Part shown: positions 8,022 to 16,232 of the stretch, one piece after another
Position numbering within the stretch: the stretch's first letter is position 1
Layout of the letters: every line of letters begins with the position of its first letter
From: Tardiphaga robiniae
GTDB taxonomy: Bacteria > Pseudomonadota > Alphaproteobacteria > Rhizobiales > Xanthobacteraceae
NCBI RefSeq assembly: GCF_001618955.1
Contig: NZ_LVYV01000045.1
Span: 248,001-312,000, forward strand
Reading direction: 5' to 3'
DNA: 64,000 nt
Position numbers and translations under genes: made by a program
Notes under the pieces: generated by a model
Databases searched by the model: none
What the model was told of the DNA's origin: nothing
What the model saw: only the letters and a program-made list of their open reading frames with translations

Positions 8022-9437
8022 TCATTCGCGGATCAACATGCTCTGGGGCTTGGTGAGTACGTCGGGGTGGAGAATGGCGGCAAGGGTCGCTGCAGGTAGC
8101 AGACCTTTTTCCAGCACGAGATCGTAGACGCTGCGGCCGGTTTCATGGGCCTCGACCGCAACGGCGGTGGCATTGGCGTAGCCGATATAGGGATTGAGCG
8201 CGGTGACGAGACCGATCGAATTCTCGACATAGGCGCGGAGGCGTTCACGGTTCGCCGTGATGCCGGACACACAGCGTTTCTCGAGGGTCAGACAAGCCTC
8301 CCGCAGATGGCTGACGCTCTTGAACAGGCTGTGCGCAATAATCGGCTCGAACGCGTTGAGCTGAAGCTGGCCGGCCTCGGCGGCGAAGGTCACCGTAAGA
8401 TCGTTACCGATCACCTCGAAGGCGACCTGGTTCACGACCTCGGGAATGACGGGGTTCACCTTGCCCGGCATGATCGAGGAGCCTGCCTGTACCGCCGGGA
8501 GATTGATCTCGTTGAGACCGGCGCGCGGGCCGCTCGACAGCAGCCGGAGGTCGTTGCAGATCTTGGAAATCTTGACGGCCACCCGCTTGAGCACGCCGGA
8601 CAACTGCACGAACGCACCGCAATCCTGCGTGGCCTCGATCAGGTTTACAGCGGTGACCAGCGGCATTCCCGTGATGGCGACGAGATGCTTGCAGACCAGC
8701 CGCGCATAGTCCGGATGCGACGCGATTCCGGTGCCGATGGCTGTCGCACCCATGTTGATCTCGCAAATCAGCAGTGCTGCCTCGCGCAACCGGTCCTCGT
8801 CTTCGCCGATCATGACGCCGTAAGTGCTGAACTCCTGACCGAGCGTCATGGGCACCGCATCCTGCAACTGGGTGCGGCCCATTTTCAGGACATCCTTGAA
8901 CTCGTCGGCCTTGCGCTCGAAGCCCTTGCGCAGCACGGCCATCGCGTCGATCAGGTGAAACACGCCGTGATAGGTCGCGATCTTCAACGCCGTGGGATAC
9001 ACGTCGTTGGTGCTCTGGCTCATATTGACCTGTTCGTTCGGGTGCAGATGCCCGTAGTCGCCTTTGCCATGACCGAGAATTTCGAGGGCGCGATTGGCGA
9101 TCACCTCATTTGCATTCATGTTGGTGGAGGTCCCGGCGCCGCCCTGGATGACGTCCACCACGAACTGGTCATGCAGGCGACCGGCGCGAATTTCCTCGCA
9201 GGCAGCGTTGATCGCATCGCCGCGTATCTTGTCGAGCAGCCCCAGCTCCATATTCGACAGTGCCGCCGCCTGCTTGATCGCGGCGAGCGCACTGATGAGT
9301 TCGGGATAGATGGAAATCGGAATCCCGGTGATCGGAAAATTTTCGACGGCCCTCAGCGTATGAACGCCGTAATAGGCGTCGGCCGGAACATCGCGGTTGC
9401 CCAACAGGTCGTGCTCACTGCGCGTGTCGTTGGTCAT
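8022..9437 (-). CDS. aspA: Aspartate ammonia-lyase (aspartase)
   Basis: This 471-aa cytoplasmic enzyme of the aspartase/fumarase superfamily interconverts L-aspartate with fumarate and ammonia. Conserved blocks are GGAGTSTNMNANEVIANRALE, the SQSTND-type segment (MSQSTNDVYPTALK) and the superfamily signature GSSIMPGKVNP with catalytic Ser at residues 320-321. Length is typical for aspartases. The GTSTNMN and EVVNQVAFEV sequences favour aspartase over class II fumarase. It converges on the AroQ-like gene with a 22-base gap and is transcribed alone. It may feed fumarate from aspartate, with no visible functional link to the TRAP operon. Confidence 0.9.
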   Translation of the reverse strand: MTNDTRSEHDLLGNRDVPADAYYGVHTLRAVENFPITGIPISIYPELISALAAIKQAAALSNMELGLLDKIRGDAINAACEEIRAGRLHDQFVVDVIQGGAGTSTNMNANEVIANRALEILGHGKGDYGHLHPNEQVNMSQSTNDVYPTALKIATYHGVFHLIDAMAVLRKGFERKADEFKDVLKMGRTQLQDAVPMTLGQEFSTYGVMIGEDEDRLREAALLICEINMGATAIGTGIASHPDYARLVCKHLVAITGMPLVTAVNLIEATQDCGAFVQLSGVLKRVAVKISKICNDLRLLSSGPRAGLNEINLPAVQAGSSIMPGKVNPVIPEVVNQVAFEVIGNDLTVTFAAEAGQLQLNAFEPIIAHSLFKSVSHLREACLTLEKRCVSGITANRERLRAYVENSIGLVTALNPYIGYANATAVAVEAHETGRSVYDLVLEKGLLPAATLAAILHPDVLTKPQSMLIRE

Positions 9438-9544
9438 GTCGGATCTTCCTGAGTTGTCGCTGTGAGCAGACGATTGATCTCGTCAGCTGTCCCCGTCCCC
9501 GATCATGCCCAGTGAGCTTTCGAAACCTAACATCTCGAACTCAC

Positions 9545-9748
9545 ATGTTACGGCTATATCGTATCCGCCCCAGCCCAGTCGATCGAGTACAATCCGGCGC
9601 CGCCCTGCACAAGGCGGGCTCATCCGAGACAGCGCCGCCGGAGCTGGTGGCCTATCTGACCGCAAAAGCCGATGGCTGGAAACGACGCGCGGCCAAGGTC
9701 GAGCGCGCCGCAGAGCGGCCCGCACAACCGGTCGTCCAGAACGGATGA
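9545..9748 (+). CDS. Possible small hypothetical protein
   Basis: This 67-codon frame ends five bases before the convergent NDUFA12 stop. The C-terminal half (PELVAYLTAKADGWKRRAAKVERAAER) would form a charged amphipathic helix. No Shine-Dalgarno precedes the ATG, and an alternative GTG start exists at 9512. It is the only plausible gene between aspA and NDUFA12 (about 315 bases); otherwise I see nothing there. No family is recognised and it may be spurious. Confidence 0.28.
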   Translation: MLRLYRIRPSPVDRVQSGAALHKAGSSETAPPELVAYLTAKADGWKRRAAKVERAAERPAQPVVQNG

Positions 9749-9752
9749 GTCG

Positions 9753-10163
9753 TTACGAGCCCGGCGTCCAGGCCTGGTAGTCGCCGGTCGCCTTGGGACG
9801 CCGGCCGCTGGCCAGTGTCGAACCCGACGGACGATAGGCTGCGGGCGTGCCGGTCAGGTTCGGCTGATGCGGCTTCTGCCATTCGCGCGGCGTGTAGGTC
9901 TCTTCAGTCGGCGGCACGTCCACCGTGTGGTGCATCCAGCCATGCCAGTCCGGCGGGATCTTGGTGGCTTCGGCATAGCCGTTATAAATCACCCAGCGGC
10001 GCTCGAAGCCCAGCGTCGGGTCGATCTTGCCGCCCTTGGTGCGGTAATATGTGTTGCCCTGCTCGTCGGTGCCAACCAGTTCGCCGAATCGCGACGTCCA
10101 CAGGTTCGTCCCGAAGGTCGTCCCGCTCCACCACGTGAAGAATTTCAGCAGAAACTGTTTCAT
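9753..10163 (-). CDS. NADH:ubiquinone oxidoreductase accessory subunit NDUFA12
   Basis: This 136-aa protein matches the 17.2-kDa NDUFA12/B17.2 family, a complex I accessory subunit shared by alphaproteobacteria and mitochondria. The N-terminus MKQFLLKFFTWWSGTTFGT and the core LVGTDEQGNTYYR, RRWVIYNGYAEATKIPPDWHGWMHH are diagnostic. The C-terminal tail (PHQPNLTGTPAAYRPSGS) is also standard. ATG 10163 gives the family N-terminus; the in-frame upstream ATGs are ignored. It faces the same way as DUF2155 at 300-1220, its expected neighbour, but is separated from it by about 8.5 kb of catabolic genes. Confidence 0.93.
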   Translation of the reverse strand: MKQFLLKFFTWWSGTTFGTNLWTSRFGELVGTDEQGNTYYRTKGGKIDPTLGFERRWVIYNGYAEATKIPPDWHGWMHHTVDVPPTEETYTPREWQKPHQPNLTGTPAAYRPSGSTLASGRRPKATGDYQAWTPGS

Positions 10164-10449
10164 ATTTTGAACCGTTCGAAGGTTTTCGTCGGCTGTTGAT
10201 GCCATCCGGGCCGCCAAATGTCCAGTTACCGCCGCGACCGATCGCCGCCTGCAACTGATTGTGACATGCCTCGTATCGGCCTCCCCCGAACCCTACCTCC
10301 AAAGTACCTGCAGTCGCAGAAACGGCGCAATCCATTCATGCCGCATACAGTTCCGGACCATCATTCTGTCGTTGCGCAATAACCGCGTGGCGGCAGGGAA
10401 CGGCAGTCCCTTCAGGGGGTTGAACATGCATCCCAGACAGGAGCAAACG

Positions 10450-10965
10450 ATGACGAATTTGAAAATCTTGAGCGTCGCAGCAGCCGTCGCTGTGGCCATC
10501 CCCGCCTTCACAGTGACCCCCAGCTACGCACAGAACACCAAGGTGGTGGGCGTCGGCCCCGGCGGTGCGCGGACGATCGGCACGTTCTCTGGCGGCGGTC
10601 AGCGCTTTGGTGGCGGAGGTGGCGGCTGGCATGGCGGCCAGCGCCCCGGCGGCGGTGGCTGGAATCACGGCGGCGGCTGGCGCGGTGGTGGCTGGCGTGG
10701 CGGCGGTTACGGCCCGGGCTTCGCAGCCGGCGCCATTATTGGCAGCGGTCTGGCCGCCAGCAGCTATTACGGGAATTCCTACGGCTATTACGGCGGCAGC
10801 CCGTATTACGGCAGCAGCTATTATGACGACGCGCCGGATGTGGTCGAAGTCGCTCCTGACACCGGCGGCGGCGACGTTGACTACTGCATCCGCACCTACA
10901 AGTCGTACAATGTCCGCACGGGCACCTATCTCGGTTATGACGGCCTGCGTCACGCCTGCCCGTAA
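10450..10965 (+). CDS. BA14K-family secreted glycine-rich protein
   Basis: This 171-aa protein has a signal peptide (MTNLKILSVAAAVAVAIPAF to SYAQ). A glycine/tryptophan-rich repeat region (residues ~50-90, GGGWRGGGWRGGGYG) follows, then a Tyr/Ser/Gly-rich stretch with a short hydrophobic segment. The C-terminal BA14K motif is YCIRTYKSYNVRTGTYLGYDG-RHACP, with two Cys that could pair. The start follows CAGGAGCAAACG. BA14K proteins were named from a Brucella immunoreactive protein with lectin-like activity; the function here is unknown. A strong terminator follows (10987-11018). Confidence 0.85.
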   Translation: MTNLKILSVAAAVAVAIPAFTVTPSYAQNTKVVGVGPGGARTIGTFSGGGQRFGGGGGGWHGGQRPGGGGWNHGGGWRGGGWRGGGYGPGFAAGAIIGSGLAASSYYGNSYGYYGGSPYYGSSYYDDAPDVVEVAPDTGGGDVDYCIRTYKSYNVRTGTYLGYDGLRHACP

Positions 10966-10986
10966 CACGACGATCTAAGCGTTACG

Positions 10987-11018
10987 CAAAAGACGGTGCC
11001 TCGCGGCATCGTCTTTTG
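10987..11018 (+). terminator. Hairpin terminator after the BA14K gene
   Basis: CAAAAGACGGTGCC and GGCATCGTCTTTTG form a 14-base-pair stem with one G-T pair and a TCGC loop, 22 bases past the stop codon. The 3' arm itself carries the TTTT, so it would work as an intrinsic terminator on the plus strand. Confidence 0.8.
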
Positions 11019-11165
11019 TCGTTTCTGGTTTGCGCCTGCTGTCTCAAGGTCTAAGAACGTGGGTGCAGCGTACGGGGGACATTCAGGGAACTCGCGCGTA
11101 GTGTTGGTAGACATGTGGACCTATCTACCGGTTCGATGGGTCGACGTCGGGTGTGAGCAGGTTCA

Positions 11166-12362
11166 GTGGACGCGTCAGACAAGCCGAAGATCGCCAGGCT
11201 CCATCCCAATGAAGCCGAACGCCTCAAGGCGCTGCGCTCCTACGGCATTCTCGACACCGCCATTGAGCCATCCTTCGACGACATCACCAAGATCGCCAGC
11301 TATGTCTGCCAGACGCCGATCTCGATCATTAGCCTCGTCGATGACGGCCGGCAGTGGTTCAAGTCGGAGATCGGTCTTGGCGTGCGGCAGACGCCGATGG
11401 ATCAATCGATTTGCGCGCACGCGATCCTCGAACACAGTTTTCTCGAAGTCGAGGACGTCACCAAGGATCCAAGATTCGACTGCAATCCGCTGGTGACCGG
11501 CGAGCCCCATTTGCGCTTCTATGCCGGCGCACTGCTGCGCACACCGGACGGCCTGCCGCTCGGCACCGTCTGCGTGCTCGATGACAAGCCGCGCGTGCTG
11601 TCGACCGAACAGCGCGAGGTGCTGGCCGCCCTCGCCCGCCAGGTCATGGCGCAGATGGAATTCCGCCGCGCGCTGCATCTGTCGGATCGGCTTCAGCGCA
11701 ATATCAGCCGGCTGATGGCGGTGGCAGGCCACGACCTGAAGCAGCCATTGCAGGTCATGATCATGGCGATCGACCGCATCCGCAACAAGCTGACCGACGA
11801 GAAGGACCGCGAGCGGCTCGGCTATGCCATCGATGCTGGCATGCGGATGGCGGAAGAGCTTGACCGTCTCGCCGAGACATCCGTGCTGGATGCCGGCTTC
11901 GGGATTCCGAACCTGCGATCGTTCCCGATCTCCGACGTCTTCGAGTCGATCATCGCCAACTGGCGTCTGCATGCCGAAGCCAAGGGCCTCGACCTCGTCA
12001 TTGTGCCGAGTAAGGCGCAAGTCGTCAGCGATCCCGGCATGTTGCGCGCGATCCTCGGCAATCTCGTCGGCAATGCCATCAAATATACCGAGCGCGGTCG
12101 CGTGCTCGTCGGCTGTCGCAAGCACGCCAACGCGGTGACCATCGAGGTGCTGGACTCCGGCACGGGCATTCCCGCCGAACAGCTCACTGCGATCTTCGAC
12201 GCCTTCCACCAGATCAATCCAGCCAGCGAAGGCCTCGGCCTCGGCCTGTCGATCGTTCGGCGCACGGCCGAAGCGCTCGGCCATGTGATCGAGGTGAAGT
12301 CTGACCTCACCCACGGTTCGCATTTCACTGTGAAAGTGCCGTTGGCGGCGAAACCGGCCTAG
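11166..12362 (+). CDS. Cytoplasmic GAF-domain sensor histidine kinase
   Basis: This 398-aa protein has no transmembrane segment. A GAF domain occupies residues ~25-165 (PISIISLVDDGRQWFKS, HLRFYAGALLRTPDGLPLGTVCVLDD). The HisKA helix carries the phospho-acceptor His189 in VAGHDLKQPLQ. The HATPase_c domain has the N box (NLVGNAIKYTERG, Asn303), G1 (DSGTGI, 330-335) and G2 (GLGLGLSI). There is no receiver domain and no response-regulator gene beside it, so it is an orphan kinase. The start is GTG 11166, consistent with the protein beginning MDASDKPKIARLHP. It converges on the glycosyltransferase gene three bases away. The signal it senses is unknown. Confidence 0.9.
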   Translation: MDASDKPKIARLHPNEAERLKALRSYGILDTAIEPSFDDITKIASYVCQTPISIISLVDDGRQWFKSEIGLGVRQTPMDQSICAHAILEHSFLEVEDVTKDPRFDCNPLVTGEPHLRFYAGALLRTPDGLPLGTVCVLDDKPRVLSTEQREVLAALARQVMAQMEFRRALHLSDRLQRNISRLMAVAGHDLKQPLQVMIMAIDRIRNKLTDEKDRERLGYAIDAGMRMAEELDRLAETSVLDAGFGIPNLRSFPISDVFESIIANWRLHAEAKGLDLVIVPSKAQVVSDPGMLRAILGNLVGNAIKYTERGRVLVGCRKHANAVTIEVLDSGTGIPAEQLTAIFDAFHQINPASEGLGLGLSIVRRTAEALGHVIEVKSDLTHGSHFTVKVPLAAKPA

Positions 12363-12365
12363 CGA

Positions 12366-13826
12366 CTACTCGCCCGCGTTGGGCGCCTGACGTGGGGGCA
12401 ATGTAACAGGCGCAAACCCCCATTCGTTATTGCCACGCAGGAACGCGATCCAGCCCCACGCCGCACCGGCGTGACGCAGCAGCTGAAAACTGAACGGTTC
12501 GAGGATCGCGGCGAACACCGCTGCGGCGAAACTCGTGCGCGTGCGGCCGCCTGTCAGGCGCTGATAGAGATGCACGGTCCAGAGATAGACCAGGAAATCC
12601 GCGACGATCTTCGCGGTGATCAGGCCGAACACTGGCACGGCGATGGCGATCTTGCCGGTGACGAGCAAAGCCAGCAGCAATGCGAAGGCCGTGAGGCCGT
12701 AGATCGGCTGCAGCGTATCCAGCGCCTTGATCGGCAGCATGCGCAGGCCGAGCCGGCCATAGCGGCGATTGCCGGTCATATCGCGATTCCAGTACTGCGT
12801 CTGCAGGAAGCCCGCGAACCAGCGCCGGCGCTGCCGCAGGAACGTCATGATGTGAGACGGCGCTTCAGTGTGCGCCAGCGACGTGCCAACCATTCGCAAC
12901 TGCCAATCCAATCCGTGATCGACGGCATGGCGATGCATGCGGTGGGTCAGCTCATAATCCTCGACAAGACACTCCGCATCGAAGCCACCGACGGCCACCA
13001 GCGCCTCCCTGCGGAAGCCGGCAAAGGCGCCGGAGATCAGCAGCAGGCTGTTGCCGCGCATCCAGGCGAAGCGTGAGATAATGTTGCGGATATATTCGTA
13101 GGTCTGGAACCACTGCATGACGCGGCCGCTGGCGCTGTCGTCACAGACCGGCACGAGGATGCCGCCGGCCGCGACCAGTGCGGGATCCGCAGCAAAGGCC
13201 GCGCGCATTTCGGCGATGGCATCGTCAGCCAGAAACGTATCGGCATCCAGCGTGATGACGATGTCGGTATCGGCCTTGAGGATCGCCGTGTTCAGCGCTC
13301 GCGCCTTGCCCTGATGCGGCAGGCGCAGCCATTGCAATCTCGAGCTGCCGAACTGACCGATGCTGCTCTGGCCGACGGCAGGAATGGCGAGACCGTAACG
13401 GTCGCGGAGGAGCGTATCAGTTGCATCGCGCGAGCCGTCATCCGCGATCAGTATCAGATCCGGCGCATCGGACTGGCGTGCGATGGCCGCCAGCGCCTCC
13501 GGCAGATTCAGCGCCTCGTTATGCGCGGCTATCAGAATCCCCACCGATGGACGCGATTCCGCGGCAACCGCTGCAGATGGACCACGCGCGGACACTGCCA
13601 ACGGCAGCGTCTGCCACACCACATAGAGCATCAGCACCGTGTCATAGGCGATATAGACCATGCCCGCCGACCACGCCCAGATGCTGGTGAGGAAGAACGC
13701 GCGGCCGAACAGCAGCGCCCATAGCGCGAGCACGGCGAGATAGATCATCAGGCTGATGAACGGCATCCGGCGCGGTGTGATACGCGGCGATGCGGCGGCG
13801 AAGGCCGCTTGAAGGGATATTGTCAT
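12366..13826 (-). CDS. Membrane glycosyltransferase family 2 (hyaluronan/chitin/cellulose synthase-like)
   Basis: This is a 486-aa processive GT2-type enzyme. Two N-terminal transmembrane helices (about 22-75) precede a cytosolic GT-A domain with DDGS (129-132), DAD (194-196), the catalytic ED (289-290) and QRRRW (332-336). Three or so C-terminal membrane helices follow (about 370-465). The D, D, D, QxxRW set is complete, so an active polymerising or single-sugar transferase is expected, using a UDP-sugar at the inner membrane. No partner polysaccharide genes are adjacent, so the product cannot be named. Confidence 0.9.
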   Translation of the reverse strand: MTISLQAAFAAASPRITPRRMPFISLMIYLAVLALWALLFGRAFFLTSIWAWSAGMVYIAYDTVLMLYVVWQTLPLAVSARGPSAAVAAESRPSVGILIAAHNEALNLPEALAAIARQSDAPDLILIADDGSRDATDTLLRDRYGLAIPAVGQSSIGQFGSSRLQWLRLPHQGKARALNTAILKADTDIVITLDADTFLADDAIAEMRAAFAADPALVAAGGILVPVCDDSASGRVMQWFQTYEYIRNIISRFAWMRGNSLLLISGAFAGFRREALVAVGGFDAECLVEDYELTHRMHRHAVDHGLDWQLRMVGTSLAHTEAPSHIMTFLRQRRRWFAGFLQTQYWNRDMTGNRRYGRLGLRMLPIKALDTLQPIYGLTAFALLLALLVTGKIAIAVPVFGLITAKIVADFLVYLWTVHLYQRLTGGRTRTSFAAAVFAAILEPFSFQLLRHAGAAWGWIAFLRGNNEWGFAPVTLPPRQAPNAGE

Positions 13827-13988
13827 GCCGTCAATTCAATCGCGCGTTCGAGCAAACGGGTCTTGCGAGAGCTACGCGTGAATCGTGATCGAGTTGCGGA
13901 GCCGCGATCAAATAGCGCGTGATTGCGGTCACGACGAACACACAAAGTCGTCATGCCTCAAAAGACAAATCCTGTTTAAACTTATTCC

Positions 13989-14615
13989 ATGCACGCACAG
14001 AAAATGCCGATTCAACGTTACAGCCGCATCGCCATGATCCTGCATTGGCTGATTGCCGTTCTGATTGCACTCAACGTCGCGCTGATCTGGAGCGTGAACC
14101 TCATTCCCGAGGATAACATCCGGTTCGTCATCGATGCGCACAAGTCGTTCGGCATCACCGTGCTCGGCCTCGTGCTGATGCGCCTGCTGTGGCGCGCGGC
14201 GAACAGGCCACCCGATCTGCCCGAGACCTATCCGCCCGCCGAGAGGACTGCCGCACATGGCGCGCATCTCGCGCTCTATGTGCTGATGATCGGATTGCCG
14301 CTGTCCGGCTGGATGCACGATTCCGCCTGGAAGGCCGCCGGCGAGATTCCAATGTACCTGTTCGGCCTGTTCCAGTGGCCACGCATTGGCTGGATCATGT
14401 CGATCGAGCCGGCCTTCAAGGAACGCCTGCACGACATCTTCGGCGGCATTCACGTGTGGCTGTCCTATGCGCTCTATGCACTCGTGACCCTGCATATCGC
14501 CGCCGCGCTGAAGCATCAGTTCTGGGACGGCCATCCCGAACTGCAGCGGATGTGGCCCGGTGGCGACGCGCCCGCGCCTAGCCCCTTGTCGCCAGCGCAA
14601 CGCCCGCCAGCGTAA
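13989..14615 (+). CDS. Cytochrome b561-family membrane protein
   Basis: This is a di-haem cytochrome b of about 208 aa with four transmembrane helices. Haem-ligand-type His residues occur in MILHWLIAVL, IDAHKSFGITVLGL, AHGAHLALYVLMIGLPLSG and LHIAAALKHQFW, the usual pattern for bacterial b561 (electron transfer between quinol and periplasmic partners). ATG 13989 or 14004 (MPIQRYSRIAM) could be the start; the second fits the family better. The 3' end overlaps the convergent EamA gene by 38 bases. Confidence 0.88.
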   Translation: MHAQKMPIQRYSRIAMILHWLIAVLIALNVALIWSVNLIPEDNIRFVIDAHKSFGITVLGLVLMRLLWRAANRPPDLPETYPPAERTAAHGAHLALYVLMIGLPLSGWMHDSAWKAAGEIPMYLFGLFQWPRIGWIMSIEPAFKERLHDIFGGIHVWLSYALYALVTLHIAAALKHQFWDGHPELQRMWPGGDAPAPSPLSPAQRPPA

Positions 14616-15477
14616 ATACCAGGGCCGCGATCTGCATGGCGCCGAGCGGTTCCCGCAGGGCGATGGCCGAGCTGACCACGCCGATCACGGGCACCGCCAT
14701 GGTCCCGATTGCGGCCACCGAGGCCGGCAACTGCTTGAGCGCCGCGAACCAGCAAACATAAGCGATGCAGAACCCCACCAGCACGACATAGGCGAGCAGC
14801 CCCCAGCCCAGCGGCGTCAGTGCTGCAAAATGCGGGCTTTCGAAGATCAGACCCAGCAACAGCACCGGCACACAACCGATCCCGATCTGCCAGGCGGATG
14901 ACGTCACCAGTGGCAGCGTGAGCCCGAACTTCTTGGCCAGCACCGTGCCGAGCGCAAAGCCGAACCCGCCCAGCAGCGCCAGAGCGATTCCCGGGAGCTT
15001 CTCCGCGCTCGCGGCCAGACCACCGCCCCCCATCAACGCGGCGATGCCGGCAAAGGCCATCAGCATGGCCACGATCCGCTGCATCGACAGGCGCTCGCCG
15101 AGGATCAGCCAGGCCAGTCCGGCAGCCCAGACCGGCATGGTGAACGCAATCACCGCGGCCTCGCCGGCCGGCAGCCACAGCAGTGACAAGCCGACGAAAG
15201 CCATCCAGCCGAACACGTTCAGGCCCGCCAGCACGACCAGATGCAACCATTGATGATGCGGCACGCGAAGACTCTCGCCGCGCCAGACGGCGATCCCGGC
15301 CAGCAGCAATGCCCCGACGATGCCGGTGCTGCCGCGCGCCGACAGCGGTGGCCATTCCGACAGCAGCGCTTTCGACACCGGCCAGTTCAGACCCCAGGCG
15401 ATCGACGCGATGGCGAGCAACACGAGACCGAAGGGAGCGATTCGCGCGCGCGAAACGGGGGGACTGGGCATTGTCAT
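14578..15477 (-). CDS. EamA/DMT-family transporter
   Basis: This drug/metabolite transporter has about 10 transmembrane helices in two EamA repeats of roughly 140 residues. The N-terminal repeat includes IASIAWGLNWPVSKALL and the second ends with PVIGVVSSAIALREPLGAMQIAALVFTLAGV, the typical closing motif. It probably exports a small metabolite or amino acid. The start is uncertain: 15477 (MTMPSPPVSRARIAPFG) places the first helix near the N-terminus. In-frame ATGs at 15510 and 15594 give longer, Pro/Arg-rich leaders and none has a clear Shine-Dalgarno. The 3' end overlaps the cytochrome gene tail to tail. Confidence 0.85.
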   Translation of the reverse strand: MTMPSPPVSRARIAPFGLVLLAIASIAWGLNWPVSKALLSEWPPLSARGSTGIVGALLLAGIAVWRGESLRVPHHQWLHLVVLAGLNVFGWMAFVGLSLLWLPAGEAAVIAFTMPVWAAGLAWLILGERLSMQRIVAMLMAFAGIAALMGGGGLAASAEKLPGIALALLGGFGFALGTVLAKKFGLTLPLVTSSAWQIGIGCVPVLLLGLIFESPHFAALTPLGWGLLAYVVLVGFCIAYVCWFAALKQLPASVAAIGTMAVPVIGVVSSAIALREPLGAMQIAALVFTLAGVALATRG

Positions 15478-16232
15478 GGAGGGAACCGGCTGAGGAATCG
15501 GCGGGACCATGCGCGCAGTTGGAGGGTCTGACCACTGCCGGTGGCGGGAACCTGCCCGGCGATCATCTGCTCGGCCTGAGTCCACCAAACGCAATCCCTG
15601 GATGACAAAATAAAGTTGGGCTGTGAACAGCGGGCGCAGCTCGGATTCCGGACAGTTTTAGAAATATTTTTGACTTCCGAATCCATGAGGACTCACTGAT
15701 ACTTGACTTCAATCGAGGCGCGCTCTGCCCCCTTGGTTATCCACCCTTTCCACCATATTTAGTATTTGATTCAGGAACCCCGACTACTCCTTGACGGGCG
15801 AGATCGGTTTGGCCTAGTTTTCGAACTGTTCGGCGCGGGTCGTTTTTTGTCCCGCCGGACGCTCCCAAACGGGTTCCAGATTGACCGCTCCGTCCTCCAG
15901 TCGAGGCTACGGGATCGGGGATTTGCGTCCTGGAATCCGGGCCGGAAAGTCGGCGTTTGGAGCACTAAAAAACGGGCCGGAAACCGGCTCAAACAGCGTG
16001 GTGAGGCGTTAGGATCGGGTCGACCTGCAGTTGCAAGGAAAGCCAGATCCGGGAAGCATGACCCCGGCAGTCCCGGGTGGCCGAGATGACGGCCAGCACA
16101 TGCTCCACAGAGACAAACAGGACCGGTTCACCCGGCCAAGCTGCGGCGAATTTGGGGCAACCCGGACGTCGCTAACAGAAATCGCCGATGCCGCCAGATG
16201 GGGTGTCGGGCTTAAGACGGGGCACGACCACG
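15478..16232. other. Long non-coding interval with probable nrdJ leader
   Basis: No convincing gene lies in these ~755 bases. The left half is AT-richer (15655-15770) and holds a candidate promoter. The right half is GC-rich with several short inverted repeats, for example GCGGG/CCCGC around a T6 run near 15838-15862, and the decamer gggccggaaa repeated near 15938 and 15973. A transcript starting near 15770 would have an nrdJ leader of about 450 bases. I looked for the B12-box and other cobalamin riboswitch cores and do not see them. Confidence 0.5.
15750..15765 (+). promoter_or_regulatory. Candidate NrdR box near the nrdJ promoter
   Basis: The 16-mer ccaccatatttagtat agrees with the NrdR consensus acaCwAtATaTwGtgt at 12-13 positions, including the central ATAT and GT. 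It overlaps a possible -10 (tattta) spaced 17 bases from ttggtt. NrdR represses ribonucleotide reductase genes and usually binds a pair of boxes. I find only one here, so this is a tentative call. Confidence 0.35.

Noticed and set aside
8145-9452. 435-codon open frame antisense to aspA
   Set aside because: Shadow of aspA; no recognisable motif.
15766-16089. 107-codon frame in the nrdJ leader
   Set aside because: Arg/Gly/Pro-rich with no motif or ribosome-binding site; no evidence of translation.
15800-16232. Cobalamin riboswitch upstream of B12-dependent nrdJ
   Set aside because: Looked for the B12 box and the conserved core; not found by eye. A covariance search could overturn this.
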